Assembly (NCBI RefSeq): GCF_042435035.1
Contig: NZ_JBHMQT010000037.1
Coordinates: 121,813-185,812, forward strand
DNA from: Sphaerimonospora cavernae
GTDB taxonomy: Bacteria; Actinomycetota; Actinomycetes; Streptosporangiales; Streptosporangiaceae
Direction: 5' to 3'
DNA length: 64,000 nt
Positions 18,768 to 27,278 of the stretch are shown one piece after another (position 1 is the stretch's first letter; each line of letters begins with the position of its first letter). The position numbers and the translations under genes were made by a program. The notes beneath the pieces are model-generated. The model was not told the origin of the DNA, ran no database searches, and saw nothing but the letters and a program-made list of their open reading frames with translations.

Positions 18768-19456
18768 GCCGGCGCACCGCCTTCGGCGCTCGTGCGGGCG
18801 GTCCTCCTGCCGCGCCGCGCCTGGGCGATGCTCTCGGCGGCGAAGGCGGCCGTAAGGCTGGCCACGCACCCCAGCGCCACCGCGACAGCCGCCGCACGCA
18901 GACGTCGACCACGCTGCGGCATCGGGGGCGTCGGTGGCACGGCTTCGCTCATCAAGATATACGTGGCGGGCGGCGTATCGAGGCTCCTTTGCCGGTCGTC
19001 CAGCACCTGCCTGGCCTCGATCATGACCCGCTTGACGATGTCGCGGGAGACCTCCGGGGATGTGCTCTCGCCCGTGATGAACACGAACGGCGACTGGGTG
19101 AGCGACTCGAGATTGCTGCTCCCGTTGGTGACCTGGAAGGCGGGGTCGCCCCCGGGTGCCACCCCGAGCTTGGCCGACACCTCGGGCGTGCCGAGCGTCG
19201 TGATGACGATCGACGCGGCCATGCTCAGCCCCTTGTCGAAGTTGAGCAGCGGGTTGGTGAGGTCGCCAGGGCGCTTCAGGTCGTGCGGTTGGGTCCCGCC
19301 ACTCGTCGGGACGGTCAGCATGAGAACGGCGCTCGAAACGTAGGTCGTCGGGATCGACGTGTAGACGGCCGAGGCCGCGCCCATGGCCAGCAGGAACGCG
19401 GGCAGCGTGACGTACCAGCGCCGGAACACGACGACGACCGTCCCCCAGAAATCCAT
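18764..19456 (-). CDS. Small Wzz-like chain-length protein
   Basis: A 230-residue protein with two membrane helices (about residues 17-37 and 182-205) flanking an extracytoplasmic domain, the layout of polysaccharide co-polymerases. It is short for the family and lacks a fused tyrosine kinase. It is a clear paralogue of the protein at 20491: both start MDFW and share the core LTNPLL(N/Q)F followed by GL and a TP motif. It is coupled to the polymerase gene by a 4-bp overlap, which fits a role in setting chain length. Confidence 0.75.
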   Translation of the reverse strand: MDFWGTVVVVFRRWYVTLPAFLLAMGAASAVYTSIPTTYVSSAVLMLTVPTSGGTQPHDLKRPGDLTNPLLNFDKGLSMAASIVITTLGTPEVSAKLGVAPGGDPAFQVTNGSSNLESLTQSPFVFITGESTSPEVSRDIVKRVMIEARQVLDDRQRSLDTPPATYILMSEAVPPTPPMPQRGRRLRAAAVAVALGCVASLTAAFAAESIAQARRGRRTARTSAEGGAPA

Positions 19457-19597
19457 GGGCTACCCCTCCGCGTTCACGTGCCTGGTTCGTGTCGGGCAGC
19501 GCCGTAACCACGAAGGAAGGCCACCGGAACGGGCGATCTCGTTACCATGGCGCTCACCATCATCGATCAAGGCACAACGACTGGGAGCCGACCATCC

Positions 19598-20476
19598 ATG
19601 AGCGAGCTTGCCGTCATCACGCCTAGTTACGCACCGGACGCGGACCTCTTCGCCGAACTGCACAGGTCCGTCCTCGCCCACACCTCGGACGACACGGTGC
19701 ACCACGTCATCGTCCCTCCGGCGGACAGAGCCCTCTTCTCCCAGTACGGCGGTCCGCGCTGCCGCGTGTGGACGTATCCGGAACTCCTGCCGCGACGCTA
19801 CACGCATCTGCCAAGGACAGGGCTGTGGATGAATCTCCGCCGCCCCTGGCCGCCCGTCCGCGGCTGGGTGATGCAGCAGACCTTGAAGATCGCGGCGGCA
19901 GGGGCGGTCGACGCGGACGTCGTCCTGCTGGCCGACTCCGACGTGGTGCTGGTCCGGCCGACGGCCTCGGAGAGATTCACCACCGATGGACGGTTGCGGC
20001 TGTATCGAGAGGAGAAAGCGGTCACCTCCGGGATGGATCGGCACGTGCGATGGCACCATGTCGCCAGGAGGCTGCTCGGGCTGCCTCCCGCCCCGGAGCC
20101 GCCGCTGCCCGACTACGTGAGCCCGCTGAACTTCTGGGACCCCCAGATCGTCCGGGCGATGCAGCAGCGCATCCGGGAGACGACCGGCCGGGACTGGATG
20201 GACGCTTTCAACTCTCAGCTGCATATATCCGAGTTCATCCTGTACGGCGTGTTCGTCGACGAGATCCTCGGCGCGTCTACTGCGCCCCCGCTCTCCGACA
20301 TCACGATCTGCTACAACAGGTGGGATCGGACACCGCTGGATCACGACGAGGCCATGGCGTTCGCCGACCGACTGCCATCCGATGCGATCGCCATGATGAT
20401 CTCCGCGAAGTCGAACACCCCTCAAGGCGTACGGCTCGCCGCCGCACGCAGATGCGCCGAGCTGGTCGGCGAGTGA
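19598..20476 (+). CDS. DUF6492-like protein of polysaccharide loci
   Basis: A 292-residue soluble protein. The start MSELAVITPSYAPDADLF and DADVVLLADSDVVLVRP look like a glycosyltransferase nucleotide-binding region with an acidic metal motif; the second half has YVSPLNFWDPQIVRAM and DAFNSQLHISEF. This matches proteins annotated as DUF6492, which sit in sugar clusters and are probably divergent glycosyltransferases. I use the ATG at 19598 with GGGAGCC upstream; an ATG at 19547 would add 17 unconserved-looking residues. It lies between two Wzz-like genes transcribed the other way. Confidence 0.7.
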   Translation: MSELAVITPSYAPDADLFAELHRSVLAHTSDDTVHHVIVPPADRALFSQYGGPRCRVWTYPELLPRRYTHLPRTGLWMNLRRPWPPVRGWVMQQTLKIAAAGAVDADVVLLADSDVVLVRPTASERFTTDGRLRLYREEKAVTSGMDRHVRWHHVARRLLGLPPAPEPPLPDYVSPLNFWDPQIVRAMQQRIRETTGRDWMDAFNSQLHISEFILYGVFVDEILGASTAPPLSDITICYNRWDRTPLDHDEAMAFADRLPSDAIAMMISAKSNTPQGVRLAAARRCAELVGE

Positions 20477-20490
20477 CCTCGGCCGGCCGC

Positions 20491-21255
20491 TCACCGGGCA
20501 CTCGGCGTCGTCGACTGAACCTCGTCCGCATGCTCTGCGGCCGCCCCCTTGTCCCACAGTTGGGGCTCGACGGCCCATGAATCGCGCTCGGAGCGCTTCT
20601 CGCGCCGATCGCCCCTGAGCCTGTCCAGGAAATAGGCGAGGCCGAGACCGGCGGCGACCATGGCCAGCAGCACCCCGGCCGCGGCACCCCACTTGCCCGT
20701 ACGCCGCGCCTCCGGAACCGTCGGCGGCACCACCTCCGTCATCGCGATGTAGGTGGAGGGCGGGGCCTTGAGCGCCTGCTGCCGCGCATCCAGTTCCGCA
20801 CGGATGAGCCGTACCGCCCGCTCGGTCACCGCACTGGCGGTGGCAGGCGAGTCGCTGTCCACCTCCACATAGAGGAACGGGCCGTTCAGGTTGATGCCGA
20901 GCAGTTCCGGGCTGGTGCGTCCGTCGTTGATCGTTACTCTCGTCGGGTCGCCGTCGGCGATGCCGATCCGCTCCAGCATCTGTGGCGTGTTCATCGAGAG
21001 GACCAGAATCCCCGCCGTCGTTCGCAGGCCTTCGTTGAACTGGAGCAACGGGTTGGTCAGGCCAGGCGGCTCCTGGGGATCGGAAGAAAGGGTGCCGCCG
21101 GTCGCGGGAGTGGTCAGCACCATGGAGCAACTGGACACATAGTGAGTGGGCACAACAAAATAGGTGATTAGGGCGGCCAGAATCCCCAGGGCGATCAACG
21201 GCGGCCCGACGAATTTACGTCGTGCGAGCTCGAGGATGCTCTTCCAGAAGTCCAT
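20491..21255 (-). CDS. Small Wzz-like chain-length protein (second copy)
   Basis: A 254-residue paralogue of the protein at 18764. It has helices at about 15-35 and 195-215, an extracytoplasmic part with PPGLTNPLLQFNEGLRTTAG and YVEVDSDSPATASAVTERAV, and a charged cytoplasmic tail of about 40 residues. The two paralogues flank a DUF6492-like gene, probably after a local duplication and insertion. It is convergent with that gene across 14 bp and divergent from the acyltransferase at 21397. The likely role is chain-length control or complex assembly with a polymerase. Confidence 0.75.
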   Translation of the reverse strand: MDFWKSILELARRKFVGPPLIALGILAALITYFVVPTHYVSSCSMVLTTPATGGTLSSDPQEPPGLTNPLLQFNEGLRTTAGILVLSMNTPQMLERIGIADGDPTRVTINDGRTSPELLGINLNGPFLYVEVDSDSPATASAVTERAVRLIRAELDARQQALKAPPSTYIAMTEVVPPTVPEARRTGKWGAAAGVLLAMVAAGLGLAYFLDRLRGDRREKRSERDSWAVEPQLWDKGAAAEHADEVQSTTPSAR

Positions 21256-21396
21256 GCTTCCTCACCCTCCGAGCGTTCCCGTGTACGACGAACACCGGAG
21301 AATGTACTTTACCAATCGGGAGTCCGCGCCCCCGGTTTGAAACGATCCAACAACCGTTACCTGTGACATCTCGCGGCCGTCCGACGATAATCTGGC

Positions 21397-22602
21397 GTGG
21401 ATCGAATGAAGTCCTCCGCCGAACGAGGTCGCCTGGCGGGATTGGACGGAATCCGGGGGCTCGCGGCCCTGTTCGTCGTGCTGCATCACTGCCGGCTGAT
21501 GTCGTTTCCCGGATTTCCCGCCGACACCGGGCCGGGGTGGCTGAGCTGGCTGCTCTACGGGCACTTCGCGGTCGTCCTCTTCATCGTGCTCTCGGGCTTC
21601 TCGCTCGCTGTCTCCCCCGCCCGCTCCGGCTGGCGGCTCGGCGGCCTGCGCCGGTTCGCCACCCGCCGGGCGTGGCGCATCCTCCCGCCGTACTGGGGCG
21701 CGCTGGCATTCAGCCTGGTCGTCGCGTGGACGCTGGTGCCGCAGCCCGGCGAGGGCGTGCCCACCATCAGATCGGTGGTGCTGTACGGCCTGCTGCTGCA
21801 GGACATCGCCGGATCTCCCAGCCCGAACGGCGCCTTCTGGTCCATCGCGGTTGAGGCCCAGCTCTACCTGGTCTTCCCCGTCATGGTCTTCGTACTGCGG
21901 CGGGCCGGGGCGGCGGTGCTGCTCGGCGTCGTGACGGCGCTGGTCGCGCTGGTCGGGCTGCTGGCCCCCGCGGTGCCCGCCGTGGCCATGTTGATACGGC
22001 TGACGCCGCAGTTCGCGGTGCTGTTCGCCATCGGCATCGTCGCCGCGGTGATCCTCGCCCTGCCCGAGCGGACCTCCCGGTCGTGGCCTTTCGCGGCTCT
22101 CGCGGTGCTGACCGCCGTTCCGGTGGTCGTGCTGATCTGTGTCAACGGACCGGCGTGGACGGTGGCGCACTTCTTCTGGGTCGATCTGGCGATCGGGCCC
22201 GCCGCCGGCCTGGCCCTGGCATCGGTCGCGACGGGCCGTCCCACCAGCCTCGTCCGGCTGCTCGACGCGACACCGATCCGCGCCCTGGGCCGGATTTCCT
22301 ACAGTCTCTATCTCACCCACGCTCCGATCGTGGTGGTGCTGAGCACGATGGTGATCTCCCCGCGGGTCACCCCCGGCATACCTGCGTTCCTTGTGACGGT
22401 GGCCGTAGCCGTACCCGCGAGCCTGCTCGTCGCGTGGCTGTTCGCCACAGTTTTCGAGTTTCCGTTCCTGCGTCACCGGAGCTGGGCCGCCCTCCGCACC
22501 GCGGCGAAGGATCGGTTGTCCCGGCGGACCTGCAGGCCGGGCGGGAACGCACCGGGACGCGCCCGGCCACCGGTCAGCGTTCAACCGCCGACCGGGGAGT
22601 GA
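21397..22602 (+). CDS. Acyltransferase family 3 membrane protein
   Basis: A 401-residue integral membrane O-acyltransferase with about ten helices. The family signature is near the N-terminus: GLDGIRGLAALFVVLHHC, whose His is the putative catalytic residue, and FATRRAWRILPPYWGAL and AFWSIAVEAQLYLVFP follow. Such enzymes acetylate or succinylate exported sugars. Start is GTG at 21397, or ATG three codons later. The C-terminal 35 residues are basic and cytoplasmic. It overlaps the convergent glycosyltransferase by 29 bp. Confidence 0.88.
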   Translation: MDRMKSSAERGRLAGLDGIRGLAALFVVLHHCRLMSFPGFPADTGPGWLSWLLYGHFAVVLFIVLSGFSLAVSPARSGWRLGGLRRFATRRAWRILPPYWGALAFSLVVAWTLVPQPGEGVPTIRSVVLYGLLLQDIAGSPSPNGAFWSIAVEAQLYLVFPVMVFVLRRAGAAVLLGVVTALVALVGLLAPAVPAVAMLIRLTPQFAVLFAIGIVAAVILALPERTSRSWPFAALAVLTAVPVVVLICVNGPAWTVAHFFWVDLAIGPAAGLALASVATGRPTSLVRLLDATPIRALGRISYSLYLTHAPIVVVLSTMVISPRVTPGIPAFLVTVAVAVPASLLVAWLFATVFEFPFLRHRSWAALRTAAKDRLSRRTCRPGGNAPGRARPPVSVQPPTGE

Positions 22603-23479
22603 GCGCTCCGACCGCCATCCTGGCGATCTTGCGGCCGCGGTGTGCGGTGGTCCGCCACTGACGACGGGCGTACCACCGGTACACAACCCGCCGGGCCCGA
22701 CGACGCTGCTCGGCGGTGAGTCGCACCGCTGACAGCCAGCGGAGCATCTCGGCACCCTGGAGCGCCGTGGCGAGATGCGCCTGCCACGGCGGCACGCCGA
22801 GGCGCCGGGCGATCTCCGGCAACCTCTCGTGTTTCCAGTGCCGCCGGCCGAGCACCTCGGGCACGTGTGCCCACGGGCCGGCCAGCGCCAGCTTCGCCGC
22901 GAACACCTCGTCCTCCCGAAGCATGTTCCGCCGTGCGATGGCGACCACCCGGTCGCGCCGGACCATTCCGTACAGGGGATCGATGAGAAGGTGACTCTCG
23001 TTGAGCATCCGCAGCATCTCGGCGAACCGGTCCACCGGGTCCTCCGACGTCAGGCCGGTGCCGACGTATTCGGCGCTCTCGGTCACCCCGTCCGGGCCGG
23101 TGTAGGCGATCTGGGAGGTCACCAGCAGGAGCCGCTCATCCCGGGCGAACACCTCGACCATCCGGGAGACGCAGTGGGGGGCCAGCCAGTCGTCGTCTCC
23201 GACCCAGCGGAAGAAGTCCCCCTCGGCGAGCCGCATGGCCGTGATGAAGTTGTTGAGGATCCCGACGTTCTCCGCATGTCTGTGGTAGACGATCCGGCCG
23301 TCCGACCTCGCCAGTTCCCGGCACAGCTCCTCGGTGTCGTCGGTGGAGGCGTTGTCGGAGATGACGAGTTGGATGTGCTCGTGGTCCTGGGTGAGCACCG
23401 ATCCGATCACATGCTCCAGCCGATCGGCGGCGTTGCGTACCGGGAGCCCGACGGACACCAGGACGTCATTGCCCGGCAT
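22574..23479 (-). CDS. Family 2 glycosyltransferase
   Basis: A 301-residue GT-A glycosyltransferase. It has VSVGLPVRNAADRLEHVI, LVISDNASTDDTEELC, NVGILNNFITAMRLAEG and the metal motif RWVGDDDWLAPHC, then an alpha-helical basic C-terminus. The ATG has AGGAAAG upstream. It lies 11 bp downstream of the flippase gene, so both belong to the minus-strand run from 32.5 to 22.6 kb, broken only by short gaps. Donor sugar unknown; with the CDP-sugar genes in the same operon, it may transfer that sugar. Confidence 0.88.
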   Translation of the reverse strand: MPGNDVLVSVGLPVRNAADRLEHVIGSVLTQDHEHIQLVISDNASTDDTEELCRELARSDGRIVYHRHAENVGILNNFITAMRLAEGDFFRWVGDDDWLAPHCVSRMVEVFARDERLLLVTSQIAYTGPDGVTESAEYVGTGLTSEDPVDRFAEMLRMLNESHLLIDPLYGMVRRDRVVAIARRNMLREDEVFAAKLALAGPWAHVPEVLGRRHWKHERLPEIARRLGVPPWQAHLATALQGAEMLRWLSAVRLTAEQRRRARRVVYRWYARRQWRTTAHRGRKIARMAVGALTPRSAVER

Positions 23480-23490
23480 GTTCTTTCCTT

Positions 23491-24987
23491 TCAGATGAGC
23501 CGGACCACGCGCGTGGTCAACTGCCTGATGCGGCTCATCGGTACGACGACGAGTACGTAGACAAGCAGGCCGGCACCACCGGCCACCGACAGCTCGACCA
23601 CTGGGAGATCACCGGTCAGCGGCGCCGACACGGCGGCGATCACGGTGATGACCAGGGCGGCGAGTGCGGCGCCGCACAGTGGCCGCACCAGTCCGGGCAG
23701 CACCGGCCACAACCGGACGCCGGCCCGGCTCAGGGCCCATGCCGTGAGCGGAAGTGCGACGAGCACGGCGACCACGGCGTGTCCGATCGCGGTGCCGCGG
23801 ATGCCCGCCAGGTGAGTTCCCGCGAGCAGGGCGCCCACCAACGCCACGACCCAGCCCAGGTTCACCCAGACCGTCCACTTGGTGGCGCCGATCGAGGTGA
23901 GGATGTCGAAAGCGAAGGAGACCAGCATCCGGACCACCATCAGCACCGCGAGGAAGCGCAGGGCGTCGGCGGCCGGAGCCCATTTCGCGCCGTACAGGAA
24001 GACCACGATCTCATGCGCGAGCGTGCACATGAGCACGGCCGCCGGCAGCACGCCCGCGACCAGTAGGGGCACGGTCCGTCGTACGCCCAGCTCCAGCGCC
24101 TCCGGATCGTTTTCGGCCAGTCGGGAGAAGCCCGCGACGGAGACGTAGCGTACGGCGGTGCCGACGAGACCCGGCACCCAGCTCGACACGTTGAACGCGA
24201 GCAGGTAGTAGCCGAGGGCGGCCGGACCGAGTACGTCCCCGACGATGACGTAGTCGGTGTTCACCAGCAGCGACTCGATGCCGAGGCTCCCCGCCAGGGG
24301 CAGGCCGAACCGCAGGAGCCTGGCGGCGATCTCACGGTCCACGGCGATCCGGACCGGCAACCTGGCCGCCAGGAACACCAGCACCCCGGTGACCACCGAC
24401 GCCGCGACCTGCCCTGCGGCGAAGCTGTACGCTCCGGCGCCTCCGGCGGCCAGCGGTATGGCCAAGGCGGCGTTCGCCACGAAACCCACCATGTTGGCCT
24501 TCGTCAGCTTGTCCTGCTCGAATCTGCGCAGTAGTGCCCCGCTGCGGACCGCCGTCAGCCCGTCCACCAGGATGATCACAGTCAGCAGGCGCACGACCGG
24601 GGTCGCCGCCTCGTTTCCGGCCAGGCGGGCGAAGGCCGGTGCGATCACCCAGAAGATCCCGTAGACGGCGGTGCTGAACGACACGGCCAGCACCGCCGCG
24701 GTCGGCGCCATGTCCTCCAGCTTCCCCCGCCACTGCACGGTCGCCGCGATGATGCCCGCGTCGTTGATGTGCATGACGAACTGGGAGGCGGCCAGCGCGA
24801 TGGCGTAGAGGCCGAAGTCGGCGGGCGCGAGCAGCCGGGCGAGCACCAGGCCCATGGCGAGAGAGCCAATCTTGGTCACCAGGGTGCCCAGCAGGCTCCA
24901 CCCCAGACCCCGGCCGGCCTTGCGGCCGATGGAGCTCAGCCCCGCATCCCGTTCCCGTTCCTGTTCCTGTTCTGGGGAGCGGCTCAT
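23491..24987 (-). CDS. Oligosaccharide flippase (Wzx, MOP superfamily)
   Basis: A 498-residue transporter with about twelve to fourteen hydrophobic helices, starting GWSLLGTLVTKIGSLAMGLV after a charged Gln/Glu/Arg N-terminus. The ARLLAPADFGLYAIALAASQF segment is typical of the polysaccharide-export branch of the MOP superfamily. It would move undecaprenyl-linked repeat units across the membrane. The ATG overlaps the previous gene's stop (ATGA). A second, shorter flippase is encoded at 43964, supporting two export routes. Confidence 0.9.
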   Translation of the reverse strand: MSRSPEQEQERERDAGLSSIGRKAGRGLGWSLLGTLVTKIGSLAMGLVLARLLAPADFGLYAIALAASQFVMHINDAGIIAATVQWRGKLEDMAPTAAVLAVSFSTAVYGIFWVIAPAFARLAGNEAATPVVRLLTVIILVDGLTAVRSGALLRRFEQDKLTKANMVGFVANAALAIPLAAGGAGAYSFAAGQVAASVVTGVLVFLAARLPVRIAVDREIAARLLRFGLPLAGSLGIESLLVNTDYVIVGDVLGPAALGYYLLAFNVSSWVPGLVGTAVRYVSVAGFSRLAENDPEALELGVRRTVPLLVAGVLPAAVLMCTLAHEIVVFLYGAKWAPAADALRFLAVLMVVRMLVSFAFDILTSIGATKWTVWVNLGWVVALVGALLAGTHLAGIRGTAIGHAVVAVLVALPLTAWALSRAGVRLWPVLPGLVRPLCGAALAALVITVIAAVSAPLTGDLPVVELSVAGGAGLLVYVLVVVPMSRIRQLTTRVVRLI

Positions 24988-26006
24988 GCCGGCCGCGTCT
25001 CCTCGACGCGCTCGAGCCAGATCTCCCGCCAGAACGGCACGAACTCACGGGGGCAGTTGGCGTTGTAGACGCCCCCGCAGACGATGTCGTCGAGGATGAC
25101 GCAGGGCGTCTTCATCCGCAGCATCCGCCCGGTCCTCTCGTCGATGCACTGGTCGACCCTGGCGCGCACCCGCGCCGTCCGGCCGCAGTGGCGGCTCATC
25201 TCCTCCTCGAATCCCATTCCGCGGTTGAGCAGGTCGTCGTTGAGGGTCTTGAGGATCTCCTCCTTGGACTTGACCCGGACGAGCTCGCCCGGTCGCAGCC
25301 CGAGATGCGCGACCGGGGTGCTGGCGCCGGCGCCACCCTTGAGCCAACCCCAGCGCAGCCCGCCCCGGATCCGCAACCGCCGCGGGAGCACCCGCCTGCT
25401 GATGCTCTGGTAGCGGTTGAAAACTTGGACCAGAAAGGTACGCAGCACCGCGAAGGCTCCGGCGTTGCCGCTGCGCACGTCCGTGACGTACTGTCCCAGG
25501 TTCTTCAGCGGCAGGCAGACGGGGGCGGCGCGCAGGAGTTCGGTCGCCTGGCAGGAGAAACGCTCCTCTCCGTCCGGGCCGGGCTCCTTCCTGCTGTTGA
25601 CCTCCAGCAGGGGCAGGAGCGGCCGGGACGGCCGGGGGGTGACGGCATCCCCAGTTTCTGGGGTCCCGGCTTCCACTCGTTTGAGCCAGGCCTCCTTCCA
25701 GTACAGCGAGCATGCGGTCTGGCATCCGCCATGAGCCGATCCGTCACACCGTGCCCCGGCCAGATGGACGGCGCCGTCCATGCGCCGCATGCCGCTGCGG
25801 CTGATCGTGTCGCACAGCTTGTGCGCCACCTTGTGCACGGTCATCCGCTGCCCGCAGTACTTCAGCATCTCCGGCATGAAGGGCAGGCTGTCCAACTCAC
25901 CCCTGTCGTCCAGGGTGGCGAGAATCTCCGCCTCGCTGCGGACCTCCACCAGTTCGCCGACTCTGAGGTTGAGGCCCAGCGACGTGGGGGTGGCGAATTG
26001 CGTCAT
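24984..26006 (-). CDS. Cys-rich protein with two copies of an unrecognised module
   Basis: A 340-residue soluble protein that I cannot assign to a family. Residues about 15-112 and 240-337 are copies of one module: each has L(R)xGELVxV(R/K)S, an (Y/H)CG motif, a later single Cys, then Cys-x7-Cys and a closing (W)(K/R)ExWL(K/E)RVE. Four cysteines align between the copies, which suggests a metal or Fe-S site per module. A basic linker of about 100 residues, with its own two cysteines, joins them. It lies between the DUF4910 gene and the flippase with 0 and 4-bp spacing, so it belongs to the CDP-sugar operon. Confidence 0.7.
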   Translation of the reverse strand: MTQFATPTSLGLNLRVGELVEVRSEAEILATLDDRGELDSLPFMPEMLKYCGQRMTVHKVAHKLCDTISRSGMRRMDGAVHLAGARCDGSAHGGCQTACSLYWKEAWLKRVEAGTPETGDAVTPRPSRPLLPLLEVNSRKEPGPDGEERFSCQATELLRAAPVCLPLKNLGQYVTDVRSGNAGAFAVLRTFLVQVFNRYQSISRRVLPRRLRIRGGLRWGWLKGGAGASTPVAHLGLRPGELVRVKSKEEILKTLNDDLLNRGMGFEEEMSRHCGRTARVRARVDQCIDERTGRMLRMKTPCVILDDIVCGGVYNANCPREFVPFWREIWLERVEETRPA

Positions 26007-27278
26007 CTATCGCTCCTTGAGCAGTCCGGCACCCGCGAGCGCATGCGCCGCATCGGCCACGAGGTCGAACGGGAGCCCGGATCGTTCCGCTATGTCCAGT
26101 AGGCCGTGGTCACCGTCGGAGAGGTTCAGCACCCAGAGCATCGCCATCTGGTCGTCTCTGGTGTCGCTGCGACCCCCCAGCGAGCCGTACAGTCCGCGTC
26201 TGCCGAGTTGGGGTTCTCCGTAGGGGCTGAGATTGAGGTAGCGGCGGTCGCGTTCCAGCACGCCCAGCACCTCCCAGCAGGTCTCCAGCGTGTCGGCCAT
26301 CGCCTCCGCCGAGACGAACCCGGGATCGTCGGCCGAGGTGTGATATTCGGGGTAGGCGCCGTACGGCGTCCGGGTGAGCGAGCCGACTCCGAGGTCGAAC
26401 CCGGGCGAGCAGAACTGCCGCTCGTCGTAGCCGTACGGCGAGAAGCCGATGATCGTGTGGGGCCGTCCGGAGGAGCGGAGCACCTGCTCCACCGCACGGT
26501 CGATCTCGGCGTTCGCCCGCCTGCTGCGCTTGTAGGTCAGCGGACCGCCGTCCCCGGCACAGGCCAGCACGAGCCCGGCCCTGATGCGGCCGGCCCGCTC
26601 CCGATTGCGCGCGAGCCAGGTGATCGCCCCGATGGTGCCGGGCGCGAACAGGAACCGGTAGGTATGCCGGGGGTTCGCCCGGGCGATCCTTCGGGCGAGC
26701 TCGACCGCCACCGCGACACCGGCCAGGTTGTCGTTGGCGAGCGACGGATGGCATACGTGGCACGAGACCAGCACCTCGTCGGCGGACTCCCCCGGCACCA
26801 CGTACTCGCCGTACGTCAGGTGACCGTCCGCGAGCGTCGAGTCGATGTGCACCTCGTACGGCCCCGGGCCCAGCGCTGACAGCGTCTCGTGCCTGAGGCA
26901 GAACCCCCAGGTCTCCGCGTAGTAGCTGGTCCGGTACGGGATCAGGTCCGGCTGCCCGGGCAGCGTGTGCAGGTGCGGTCGCAGCTCGTCGAGGGTCATC
27001 GTGGCCGACACCGGCACGCTGTAGCCGACCACGTGCAGGTTCGACTCGGCGAAATCGATCACTTTGGCACCCGCGGGATCCCGGACGAAGGCGTCGCGGA
27101 TGTTCCACTCCTTCGGCACCGTCCAGTCGAGCACCTGGGTCCCGGTCGGCACCTCGTGCACGTCCAGTGGGATCGACTCCCCGATGATCTCCAGCGTGCG
27201 TCGCACGCCGTCCCCGGTGATGCTGCGGCACAGCGGATAGAGCCGCTTCACCAGGTCGTGCATCTCGCGGCCTGTCAC
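26007..27278 (-). CDS. DUF4910 protein (aminopeptidase-like)
   Basis: A 423-residue soluble protein of the DUF4910/DUF2172 group, a branch with a zinc-peptidase-like fold. It shows LYPLCRSITGDGVRRTLEII at the start, VPKEWNIRDAFV, SCHVCHPSLANDNLAGVAVA with the conserved His and Asp, and YHTSADDPGFVS near the end. These proteins recur next to rfbF-type genes in sugar clusters, where their reaction is unclear; peptide hydrolysis is not established. The GTG start at 27278 forms a GTGA overlap with the upstream SDR gene. Confidence 0.8.
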   Translation of the reverse strand: MTGREMHDLVKRLYPLCRSITGDGVRRTLEIIGESIPLDVHEVPTGTQVLDWTVPKEWNIRDAFVRDPAGAKVIDFAESNLHVVGYSVPVSATMTLDELRPHLHTLPGQPDLIPYRTSYYAETWGFCLRHETLSALGPGPYEVHIDSTLADGHLTYGEYVVPGESADEVLVSCHVCHPSLANDNLAGVAVAVELARRIARANPRHTYRFLFAPGTIGAITWLARNRERAGRIRAGLVLACAGDGGPLTYKRSRRANAEIDRAVEQVLRSSGRPHTIIGFSPYGYDERQFCSPGFDLGVGSLTRTPYGAYPEYHTSADDPGFVSAEAMADTLETCWEVLGVLERDRRYLNLSPYGEPQLGRRGLYGSLGGRSDTRDDQMAMLWVLNLSDGDHGLLDIAERSGLPFDLVADAAHALAGAGLLKER

